Shown piece by piece: positions 20,533 to 32,500 of a DNA stretch of 64,000 nt (position 1 is the first letter of the stretch; every line of letters begins with the position of its first letter). Below the pieces are notes generated by a model that was not told where the DNA came from, made no database searches, and saw nothing but the letters and a program-made list of their open reading frames with translations. Location of the stretch: contig OY856409.1 in assembly GCA_963693085.1 (NCBI GenBank), positions 239,064,558 to 239,128,557 of the forward strand, written 5' to 3'. The DNA is from Alisma plantago-aquatica (taxonomy: Eukaryota; Streptophyta; Magnoliopsida; Alismatales; Alismataceae). The translations under genes and the position numbers were made by a program.

Positions 20533-23500
20533 GTGAAAAAGGTGGACTTTTGGTTTTTGTTTTCTTGCTACTGCTAATGTATTTTCTTGCTTTTCGTTGA
20601 GTTGTTTGAATTTATATGTGGAGAGAATCTACTGCCAGTATGTAATATTTGTTCAGTCCAGTGTTCAACAAGTTGTCATAACAGAGAAGCCGAAATGATA
20701 AATAATTTGTACATGTTGACTTGCATCCTTTTCTTCGCCGAGTCAAGGACACCAAGTTTCACCACCATCCACATATTCCCTTTGTTATTCATGTCGTTCC
20801 TTCTATAGCACCCTAATGGGAAGCTAAACGATAAAAAAACTAAATTCTAGAATAAAATTTCAAATAGTGAATTCAAATGAGTTTCAAAACCATTCAGTGT
20901 GCCTTCTAATGAGGGTTATAAAGCCTATATATAGGAACAAACATTTAGATGACTTGGGCGGTAACCAATGTGGGACAAAACCACATGGCTTGACAAAACC
21001 CCGCATATGAATGTTTGAAATGAAGTAGCTAAAACCAAACTATCCTAATCCGCATTTGTACGGGTGTGTGTTATTACGCAAATGCGGTGTCTGTCCTGCA
21101 TCACACCCTCTACAGCCCCCTATACATTTGAAGTGTATCATAAGTGATAACAACACAGTCCACTTGAAGTATGCCAATGCGGACGTCACTTGCTTCAAAG
21201 ACACTTCCTTCTTGGAGTCAAAGTCACCAAGTGTCGCAACCCTCCTTAGACATTCCATCGCCTATTCATGTCTTTCCTTCTGCAACAACTTCTACCACCC
21301 AATAAAGTATATCAACAGGGAACACGACACAATCGACCTCAGTATCTGTTGCCATCCATCTGCTCGAGTTGGCAGATCCTCCTATAGACTCTGGTAATGA
21401 AACAATTTGCAACATCCTTTTGATTTTTATTTGGCACTTGCATTATGTAAGCCATCATGGTTAATTAAGAAGCATTACATTCTTCAGTTTGTTTCTATTG
21501 ATTATCATTTCCCTTTATTGGAAAGATTTACTACAACAGTTTCATCTCTTTTGTATGTTGCGAAGGCCTTTGCTCTAGAATGAAAACAATAGTAAATGAA
21601 GAAATGCATGCTCTTCTTTTGATATTACACGCATCTTGACTGATGTACTGATTGGCTGCAAAGCTATTGATTGTGGCAGGGATCCTAGTTAAACATCTTC
21701 ATGATGCACTGTTGAACGACTAAAGGCACGAGATATTGCCAAAGGTTACAGACAAGAATATGAGATTGAATATTTTGAAACCTTCTCCCCAATAGCCAAA
21801 CTGATTATGTGTGTAGTCCCATTTCTGTCACTGTTAATTAAATATGGGTCCTTCACCAGTAGATGTCAAAAATGGTTTCTAATATGATGATCTGGATGAA
21901 ACCGCGTATACGGAACAACCTCCAGGTTATGAAAGTGCAGGGAGTATATCGGAATAAGTTTGCAAATCGAAGAAGCCTAAATAGAGTCCACCGGCGTTGT
22001 TTGTCAAGTTTTTTAGACCTTGAGCAATTTTAGAATTTCTAGTCACTACGATCACTCAGCTTTATCAAACCTAGTCACACGAGAGTGGTCATTATGATTG
22101 TGTATGTCAACATCATGATTTTATTTTGCACTGGTGCAGATGGATAGATGATACAAAGAAACTTCTTCTCAATCATGTTGGTAATATTATCAATCAGGTT
22201 GATAATATTGGAAGAGTTTGGTACATTCCTATCACAATAGAATTATGGAAGTACACCTTAGATAGTTTGGCAGGAACTAGAACTCTAGGGTGCCGACCAT
22301 CCTTGAATCCTAGCGGTGAAACTCATGATCTCTGGTGTGATTCATTTGAGGAGCTATGTCACAAGTTTACCTATAAACATATTATTTGGAAACTTCTTGA
22401 TCTCAGAATAATAAGGCCCGGCGTTGCTTTTGGTGTAGATTATTTAGATCGTGTGTACTCCTAGACTGTGCCATCTGTATGCAACTCATCGTGTCCCACA
22501 CTATTCTAATATTCTCCTGGACGAGGATTACTCTACAAAAGATACGGTCACATGAACATGTAAGGAATTTCGATGGTGACTATGTTGGGAGTTGTTTGAC
22601 TGGAGATTAACTACTAATTATTATTCCTTTTTTGGAGGCACTATAGTCACTTGGCACAGTAAAAGAGAAAATGTAGTCACTAGATGAACTGTGGAACTAG
22701 AGTACTGAGATATTGCCCATACATGTGGACTTTTGTGGGTGAAATCTCTATTTGCTAACTTTGGTACCCGTTGCATATGCTATTCCTGTCTTATACAAGC
22801 AATCTAATCCTTCATGGAAGTACGAAATATATTGAAGTCGACTGTGACTTTGTAAGGGGCGAGGATTACTACTCTTTTGAGAATGAAAAGTGTACTAAGA
22901 GTTATACAACAAGCTGGGCATAATTAATATCTAGTCTCCAGCTTGTGGGCGAGTATATATATTATCTGTTCATTTAAATATCTGCTTAATTCTCATTTAT
23001 CTAAGATGTATAACTTCTTTTTGTCTCACATTGTGTAATAAGGATTTGCCCATTTTTTAAAAACCCACATATATATAAAAGCATACTTTTCAACAAAATC
23101 AACTTCTTCTCTCGACAAAATCAATAAAAAGGAGTATAAAAAAACTTCTCTGGATTGAAAACTAAAGTTTCACCCCTACAACACACGCACACACACACTA
23201 ATATGGTGTTTAGGGTTCTAATGATATTGAAGATGTTGTAGCATAAGTCTATGATCTTCAACATGCAACTTGAATCCTCAATAGATAAAAAAACTTTCAA
23301 GAAGTAACCAACGTTAAAGGTAGGCCTAGGCATCTTGAAATTGAACAGGGAGGGTATAATCCCTATTTTCGTGGTGTTAATCACCTAACATCAACCAAAA
23401 TACATAGGTTACATGATATGGGACGCGTTGATGCCTAGGCATCTACCTAATAAGTATGGGTGGTGTTAGCGATTGGAACCAACTATCTTATGGAAACACA

Positions 23501-26500
23501 CCTTAGATAATCTGGCTTGAACTCGAGTGCTACGGTGCCAACCATCCTTGTCTCCTAGCAACTTAACTCATGATCTTTGGTCTGATTCATTTGAGGAGCC
23601 GTGTCAAGTTTACCTACATATATATTGTTGGGAGACTTCTTGATCTCAAAATCAGAAGGTCTGACATCGCTTTTGTTGGAAGTCTCCTTATTCAGATCAT
23701 GTGTAGTCCTAGACTGTGCCATTTGCATGCAACTCATCATGTGATATGCTATCTTAAGTATTCTCTTGACCAAATATTACTCAATAAAAGAATGCTTACA
23801 TGAACATGGAAGACATTTTTAATGCTGATTATGTTGGGAGTTGTTTTGACTAGAGATCAACTAGAGGCACTATAGTGACTTGGCACAATAAACAACAAAA
23901 TGTGGTTACCAGATCAAATGTAGAACTACAATATCAAGAAATGGCCCATACGCCATGTGGACTTTTGTGGGTGAAATCCCTTTTGCTAACTTTGGGTACC
24001 CGTTGCATATGCTATTCCTATCTCATTTGATGATGTAGAGTTATTAGTTATTAGGCTTATTTTATATATGGGCCTCAGTGTATTTGGCCCGTCAGAGTTT
24101 GTGTCCTAGTTGTAAGTGTTTCCCTCTCCTATATATAGGAGCTGGATGTTGCCTAATAGAATCAACTCATTTTCTTTCATTTTTATTTTCCACATGGTAT
24201 CAGAGAATAGATCTATAACGTAGATATCAGACAACCAATTTGGTTTCATGCCTAGAATATCAACAATAGATGCCATTTTTTGAGGAGGCTTGTGGAGAAG
24301 TATAAATAGAGCAAAATAGATCTTCATATGATTTATATTGATTTGGAAAAGGCTTATGGTCAAGTAGCCAGGGAAGTGTTGTGCGTGGTCTTGGTGAATA
24401 AGGGTGTGCCAATCCAATACATTGACTTGATTAAAGACATGTATGATAGTTTGACTGTAAGTGTGGAGACTCCTGGAGAAGAGACGTCAACATTTCCTAT
24501 TACAGTTGGGGCACATCAAGGATCAACACGCAGCCCAAATCTATTCGTTCTTGGTATGTATGAGTTGACAAAGCATGTTGAGGATGATATTACTTGGTGC
24601 ATGTTATTTCCTGATGATATTGTGTTCATTGACAAAACTGAAGATGGATTAAATGATAAAGTTGAACTTTGAAGAGATGCATTGGATCAAATGGATTGAG
24701 GATTGGTAGGAGCAAAACTGACTATATGCACTACAATTTCAGCCAATCTAAAATTGTGAATGGTGGTGCCAAGTTGGACGGAGTGGATGTACCAAAATGT
24801 GATAAATTTTGCTACTTAGGTTCTATTATTCAAATAGATGGGGATGCTCAAGATGATGTTTGTTACAGGATCACTACAAGATGGTTGAAATCACCGTATT
24901 GAAACGTTCTGAGCAGCCGCTTAATCGTTCAAGACCTCTAGCCGCTTAATTTTGCTGTTGAGCACCTACTTAGCGTTTCTACAGAAACGGCTGCTTTTTG
25001 GCCGCTTAGCCCGCTTTTTCTCCTACTTTTTGGCTGCTTTTTGCCCTTTTTTTAAATACTGCTGTACAACTATAACCTGAAGTAATTTTATGGTCCAAGT
25101 ATTATTGGCTATAAAATATTAAACTTATTATATACATTAAATATACTGTAATAAGCCGTTGTTCTAATTGAATGCATACTTTGTATGTAAGTTGTGATAT
25201 TAGGGTACTATTGTAATGTATACAAGTACATTACATGTAATTGTTAGATACTTTAGAATGCATACTGTTACATTATATATTTCCTGTTTTACATTGCCTG
25301 CTATTTGTTTTGTTATTTCTCTTTTATATATGGACTTCTCTGTAATTCTTTCAGTATTATATATATGAGGGTGCACACATTGTGCAACCCTAAGCTCTCC
25401 AAATCTCATTGTTTTTCACATGGTATCAGAGCGGGACGATCCACCTTAAACCTAATCCCTATCTCCACCAACCCTAGCCGCCACCACACTCCGAAATCTC
25501 CTTTTTTTTGCCGCTGCAATACCGCTACAGTACCGCCGCCGCTACCGATCGCCGTCCACCCCTCCGCAACCCTCCATCCACCTCTAATCCCCTAATAAAC
25601 TCCATCCTTGTGGCCTAATCCACCACAGGACCCTCCGTCTAGCTCCGCTTCTCTTTCCGAAATCTCCGGACAGCCTCGGTAACTTTCCAGTTCTGGCACG
25701 TTGACGGCGTAACGGGCTTCATCCTCTCTGTCTGCCTGCGCCTCATGGTGGAGTGATTGATCCTCCATGTTGGCGTAGGTTTTTTCTCTTCATATGCTGC
25801 CCCTACGTGGGTTTTTTTTTAAGATCCATGCGTGGATCTTCTACCTTCTACTACTAGTCCATGTGTTGAACTTCTGCCTCTGACTGCTGACTACTCCTGC
25901 CTGTGCCTGCCTTCCTGCCTGTTCTCATGGCGTCTTCTGGAGATGACTTCTGGAGAGACTCACGCCGTCAAGTTACCACTGTTAAACTTGACGGGCGCAA
26001 TTACCAGCTTTGGGTGTGCTCCTTTGTGATATATGCCAAATCACAAGGGAAGTACTCTCATCTGATTCGCACTGGTCCGCCTCATCCTGCAGCGAATGCG
26101 GATGAAAAAGACGTCAAAACTTTTGATGATTGGGTCCGTGAAGACTCAACTGTGATGACATGGATTCTCAACAATGCCGTTGAGAAGATTAGTGTTACTT
26201 TACTTAGGCTACCTACGGCGAAGTAGATGTGGGATCAGCTCGTCAGTACCTACTCTCACAGTCAGAATCCCAAGAAGGTCTTCGACATAACCAAGCAACT
26301 GGGGCGACTCCAATTCACGGGATCTGACATCTCCGACTACTTCTCCACCTTCATCGGCCTGTGGGGTGAGTTGGAGACTTACCACCCGCTGTCTACTGAT
26401 CTGGCGACTATGCAGAAACAGCGGGCGGAACTACAGCTGATACAGTTTCTGAGTGGCTTGCCATAATCCTATGCTGGCGTTGTGGATCAGATCTTGGCGA

Positions 26501-29500
26501 GTGATCCGCTCCCTACTTTGCAGAGTGCAGCGTCTCCAGCGCCTTTCTTCATCGACACCGTCTCCTGAGACTGGAGATTCTACTGCCCTGGCTGCTTGGG
26601 CTGGGCGTGGCCGTGGCCGTTCTACTGATGGCCGTCCTCCCCTGGGTGCAGGACGGGGACGTGGACCTGGTGCTGGACGAGGAGCCCCTCCTGCTGCTGC
26701 GCGTCCTCAGTAAGGACAGTGTGTGTGTACCTTCTGTGGCCGGTCTAACCATATTGAAGAAAAGTGCTGGGAAAAGTACGGTAAACCGGCTTGGGCCAAT
26801 GCTGCTGCAGATTCATCGTCTACTGCTTCTGAGGCTGTTACTCCGACGCCTGAGCCAGCGACTGCGGGAGCGACCGCAGACTACATTCGTGCTGAGGTGG
26901 AACGCCTCCTTGAGCGTGCTGGCTCTTCGACTGCTGCTTCTACTAGTGGAGCACATGCTGCATACTCTGGTTATGATACTGCATTCCTGAGTTCCTCCTC
27001 ACCTTCTTCTTATGGTAATACCAAACGGGTGATAGATTCTGGTGCCTCTGCACATATATCTGGCAATAGATCTCTGTTTAAAACTCTATCTAAACCTGTC
27101 CGTAACTCTTCTGTTATGCTAGCTGATGGCTCAAAGTCTTTGGTCTTTGGAGTCGGTGATATTGTTTCTCAGTTTTGGCTCAAGTCTGCCTTATATGTGT
27201 CTAGATTTCCTCTGAACTTATTATCAATCAGCAAAATTTTACGAAGTTTGAACTGTAGCCTGACCTTTGTTCCTGGTTCATGTGTTTTTCAGGACCTTCG
27301 CACGAGGACGAAGATTGGTGGGGGGTATGAAGGTGCTGATGGACTCTACTACTTGGACCAGTTACCGCGATCAGAGAAAGCTGCTATGGTATCTGCTTTA
27401 TCATCTTCTGTTTCTGCACTGCAGTGGCACTACAGGCTGGGACATCCATCGTCAGAGAAGCTGCGTCATTTAGTTTACGATATTGGCAGTTGTAATTTTT
27501 AGTGTGAATCTTGTCAGCTGTGAAAATAGACTTGTACTGTGTATCCTAGACGTAGTACTGGGAGCAGTAAAAACATTTTTGATTTAGTTCACTCTGATGT
27601 ATGGGGCAATGTTCAAAATTTCGTCGAAATTGGCGAAATTTCGCTAATTATTTAGATTCCGCTAACGATCGGACATAGAAATGGCCTTACATGTCTGTAC
27701 GTAGGGAATTTCACCAGAAAAAAATTAAATTTCGACAATTATTTCGAATTTCGACGAAATTAGGTAAATTTCGATGAAAAAAGGCCCATTTTGTCCGCAT
27801 TTCGACGAAATTTCGAGAAACACATCTATTATTTCGAGAAATGGGGTACGATGTCTGCAGATTTTACTATGTGATTCCTTGGGCTTGTTAGGGGCAATCT
27901 AAGTTATGTTTCTTCTCTTCCTAGCCTAATTCTACCTCTCTCTCCTATTTCTCTCACTTCTATAAAAATCTACAACGGAAATATTTAAAAATGTGTCTAG
28001 GAGTGATATCTATGACTATGATGACCCACTAATTTTAATTTTTGAGGTCACATGATTTATGTTATAGTGCGCAAAATTAGCATCACTATCGAGATTTTTT
28101 GTATGTATGCTATTATCAATCACACCTCTAACTACACGGTTGCCTCCTATAGGCTCTCGCTACAAAAGCACACGACCAAGAACAAAGCTTGAGTTAATCC
28201 ATTAGTATGCATTTTATCACTTGTAAGCATATGGAGATTAACAGTGAGACACATCTATGCTTGTATAAAACAAAATAAACATGATCTAATATGTTGATAG
28301 GTATAATCAACAAGGAGGATGGCAACCATCATGGTTCAACTAGATGCATAAACCATAGTTGTTTCATGCTTCCTCAATACTCACTCACATACCACTGCAA
28401 CATTGTTTATGTATTACATCCTGTCATCCTATCGAGAGGTCCTACCATCCTAGATCATGCTATGTTTCCATAAATTTGTGTCTTTTAAGTCTATATATTG
28501 CGCTTGCAAACTATGATGACTTGATTCATTCATTTCTCCTAGGCCTGGCAATTTTCGACCCGACAGGACCCGAAAATGTGTAATTTATTCCAAACCTAAT
28601 TTTTTTCATTTGTGAACATTTTTGGTTGTATGAGACCCGAATAAGCTAGACCCGACCCGAAATGACCCGAAATTAATTTTTTTGAAGATTTCATTTTAAC
28701 ATTCAATTTCAAGACTTCTGAACATATGACCCGAAATTGACCCGAAATCGACCCGATTGCTAGCCCTAATTTCTCCATTCAATTGACCTCAAAATCTCCA
28801 TCGAAATGCCCATCGAAATTGTTCAGCTTCCTTCACTCACACATGAGGAGCCCCACCCCCTCACATATCCAATATGAAATATTATTGCATATTTGAGTAG
28901 ATCTACACTAGTAGATTGTTCTGGTAAAATTTTGATAAATAATTCGATCATTAGGTCGTCGAAACGCCAGGAATGCATCTGTCGAAATTTCCGTCAAAAT
29001 TTGTCGAAATTTCTGTTTCTGTGGCTACCGAAACGACATCGAAATCGGACATTTTCTTCCTTGGTATGGGGTCCATGCCATGTACTGAGTTTGTCTGGTT
29101 ACAAATATTTCATTCTATTTATTGATGACTTTTCTAGGACTTCTTGGTTGTTTCTATTAAAAAGTAGGTCCGAAGTGCTGTCTACTATCAAATACTTTTT
29201 TGCTGAAATAAAAACGCAGTTTGGTTTGCCTGTTAAAGTTTTCCGCACCGATAATGCTTTAGAGTTTGTTAAGCAAGAAGTGGCGGTTTTCTGTAAATCT
29301 GTTGGTACGCTCCACCAGACTTCATGTGCCTATACCCCACAACAAAGTGGTGTCGCTGAGCGGAAAAATAGACACTTATTAGAAGTTACCAGGACCATCA
29401 TGATGCATTCTCATGTGCCCCGCTCCTATTGGCCTGAGGCTATTTTGACTGCGTGTTTTCTGATTAATAGGATGCCATCGTCTGTTATTGGAAATAAGAT

Positions 29501-32500
29501 TCCTATACAGGTTCTGCAACCTGAGACTTCTTTATTTGCTGTGCCTCCTAGAATTTTTAGGTGTACCTGCTTTGTCAGATTACTTGGACCTGCTTATGAT
29601 AAATTGTCTCCTCGAGCTGCTAAATGCATTTTTCTGGGCTGTTCTAGAACTCAGAAGGGTTACAAGTGTTATAATCCCACTATAAGGAAATGGTTTACTA
29701 GTAGTGATGTTGTCTTTTTTGAAGATACACTGTATTATTCTTCAGCAGGAGATAGTTTGCAGACAGACATTCTTGCCTCTCCTTTGCCTATTATTTCTGA
29801 CTGTGTGCCTGACAGTACTGACACTGTGACTACTGAAACTCAAGATCCTCCTCTTATTGTTTATCAGCGCAGGAATAGAGCACCTTCTACGCAAGTACCC
29901 CCCCAAGGCAACCAATCTTCTCCTCCAGAAGGTTCTGCTGCACCTGAGGTACACTCTGACCTTGACATACCTATTGCACTCAGAAAGGGTACTCATTCCT
30001 GCACTTCTCATAGCATTGCTCAGTTTGTATCTACTGCTCATCTGAATACTCATTCTAGCGATTTTGTATATGCTTTATCTGCTGTGGCTGTACCTAAGAA
30101 TGTTCAGGATGCATTGAAAAGTACTGTTTGGACATCTGCTATGAAAGAAGAAATGATTGCTCTTACTGACAGAGACACTTGGGAGCTGGTGGATCCACCT
30201 CCTCAGTGTAAGCCTGTGGGCTGCAGGTGGGTATATGCCGTAAAATATCAACCTGATGGTACGGTTGAGAGGTTGAAAGCACGGTTAGTTGCAAAGGGCT
30301 ATACTCAGACATATGACATTGATTACTTTGAGACTTTTTCTCCTGTTGCTCGCCTTAACTCTGTCAGGATTCTCGTATTTGTTGCTGTGAATCTGAACTG
30401 GCCTCTTCTGCAGCTTGATGTGAAAAATGCTTTTCTGTATGGTGACTTGCAGGATGAAGTGTATATGGAGCAACCTCCTGGGTTTGTTGCTCAGGGGGAG
30501 TCTCACAAAGTATGCAGGCTTAAGAAGTCTATCTATGGGCTCAAGCAGAGTCCTCGTGCCTGGTTTGATAAGTTGAGCAGGATCATGATTGATTTTGGTT
30601 TTCTGAGGTCACATGTTGACCACTCTGTGTTCACAAAAAAGACTTCAGCAGGTATTACTGTTCTGATTGTATATGTTGATGACATTATTATTTCTGGCAG
30701 CGACTCTCTTGGTATTCAGGCTACCAAAGATCATCTGGGCAAACACTTTACTACAAAAGATTTGGGCAGACTTCGGTATTTTCTTGGCATAGAGGTCTCT
30801 AGAACCTCTAATGCCCTGGTGCTTTCTCAGAGAAAGTATGTTCTTGATATTTTGCAGGAGACTGGTATGCTTGGAGCAAGACCTGCGGATACTCCTCTTG
30901 ATCCCAATGTGAATTGGGATGATGATTCCTCTTTTGTGTTTGCTGATCATAAAAAATTCAGGAGGTTGATTGGTAAATTGATTTATTTAACTGTTACTCG
31001 TCCTGATATTGCTACTGCAGTGGGTCTGCTTAGCAGGTACCTTGACAAACCCAAACAGTGTCATTGGGATGCTGCATGTCAAGTCCTGAGATACTTAAAA
31101 AAGTCGCCTGGCAAGGGACTACATTATAAAAAGAATGGGCACTGTGTTCTTGAAGGGTATTCTGATTCTGATTATGCAGGCAACAAAGTTGATAGAAAAT
31201 CTACCTCCAATTACTGTACTTTTGTAGGAGGCAATCTTGTTACTTGGAGGAGCAAGAAACAGAATGTCGTTGCCAGATCTAGTGATGAACCTGAGTACAG
31301 GGCCATGGCCCATACTGCCTGTGAGTTACTGTGGGTACGTTCTCTCCTGAAAGAGTTTGGGATTGAGTCTTCTTCGGCCATTCCTATGCACTGTGATAAC
31401 AGAGCTGCCATCTTCATTGCAAATAATCCTGTCTATCATGAGCGCACCAAACACATTGAAGTTGACTGCCACTTCATTAGAGAATCTATTCTTGCTGGCA
31501 AGATATGCACTCCATTCACGAGATCAGAAGATCAAGTTGCTGATATCTTCACCAAGCTGTTGGCGAAGAAACAGTTCTGCACACTGATGGACAAGTTGGG
31601 CATGATTGACATCTATGCTCCAACTTGAGGGGGAGTGTTACATTATATATTTCCTGTTTTACATAGCCTGCTATTTGTTTTGTTATTTCTCTTTTATATA
31701 TGGACCTCTCTGTAATTCTTTCAGTATTATATATATGAGGGTGCACACATTGTGCAACCCTAAGCTCTCCAAATCTCATTGTTTTTCACACATACTTTAA
31801 TTAGATGTACTGCTCTTATGGTGACTAATTAATGATATGCACATATAACAATAAGTTCCTAAGGTATCCATGATAAGTCTGTTGTTTCCTGTTTAGCTAT
31901 GTAAACATGTGATGCAAATTTTTTGTTGTATCATGTATGTAAGGTGTTTTATCGGTGTCAAGTCTATTGTTTACTATATTATAGCTATAATCATTATTTG
32001 TAGTTGTCTTATAGACTATTTGGATGTTTTATATTGTTGGGTAGAGTGTTTAGATATATATAAAAGTTCCAAACAGTATACTATTTATATACATATGTGT
32101 GTAATTCTGTATAAAATATATAGGAAACTAAAACCCGTTTTTTCAAAAATCGTCCGCGTAATCGCCCGCTTACCGCTTAACCAGTTACAAGGTGCTGTCC
32201 GCACTCTTACCGCTTAACATTTTTTTAAACATTAGTTGAAATGAGGAGTGCAACTGGAATATTATGTGACCAAAAGATCCCCTCTTAGATTAAAAAGTAA
32301 GTTTTACATAATAGCTATATGGCCAGCCATGCTATATGGGACTGAATGTTGAGTGGTGAAGAAATAACATCTTGACACGATGAGCGTAGATGTTTGGTAA
32401 TGAGCAGTGAATTAAAAAACGGCCCAGGCGGCCGCTTAATCGGCCAAGACCCTCATCTGCCTAATTTAGCCCCTAAGTGCCCGGTTAAGCATTTTGAACG

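Larger units (their letters stand above)
26723..31628 (+). pseudogene. Copia-1 zinc knuckle to RNase H (pol), split by hAT-B
   Basis: 26723-27502 carries the CCHC knuckle ([12 protein letters not shown]), the protease DSGA motif near 27035 and the start of the integrase HHCC domain (WHYRLGHPS). Stops follow in the CESCQL region. After hAT-B the frame resumes at 29064 and is open to 31628: integrase core with FRTDNALEF and [14 protein letters not shown] with [19 protein letters not shown] and YVDDII, RNase H with YSDSDYAG, and the MIDIYAPT terminus. In one RNase H motif E replaces A (SSDEPEY for the usual SSAEAEY). The C-terminal two thirds are thus intact, but the N-terminus is not. Confidence 0.88.
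25266..31790 (+). mobile_element. Copia-1, Ty1/copia element with 155-bp LTRs
   Basis: LTRs at 25266-25420 and 31636-31790 differ at two positions by eye. TSD CATAC, tRNA-Met primer site and GAGGGGGAG polypurine tract are all present. Order of coding remnants: gag, zinc knuckle, protease, integrase, RT, RNase H. hAT-B (27607-29063) splits it within the integrase N-terminus. Without that insertion it would be about 5.07 kb. Several in-frame stops make it defective. It inserted in sense orientation relative to the PMT28-like gene. Confidence 0.92.
24892..32234 (+). mobile_element. hAT-A copy 1 (non-autonomous hAT-like), host to Copia-1
   Basis: It begins CACCGTATTGAAACG and ends TTTAAACATTA between perfect 8-bp TSDs GTTGAAAT (24884-24891, 32235-32242). 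Joining the flanks restores the RTE reading frame. Subtermini are crowded with CCGCTTAA-type words. The hAT sequence proper is 24892-25265 plus 31796-32234, about 0.8 kb. The remainder is Copia-1. It is related to copies at 32405-33153 and 47712-48573. No transposase is present. Confidence 0.85.

Noticed and set aside
22126..22464. 112-codon open frame
   Set aside because: It is a frame-shifted stretch of a decayed copia RNase H region, with a diverged second copy at 23460-24033.
24328..24672. 114-codon frame as a stand-alone gene
   Set aside because: It is the open part of the RTE LINE reverse transcriptase and continues, broken, on both sides.
28893..29063. N-terminal part of the long Copia-1 integrase-RT frame
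   Set aside because: This segment is hAT-B transposon sequence between the TSDs, not native polyprotein.
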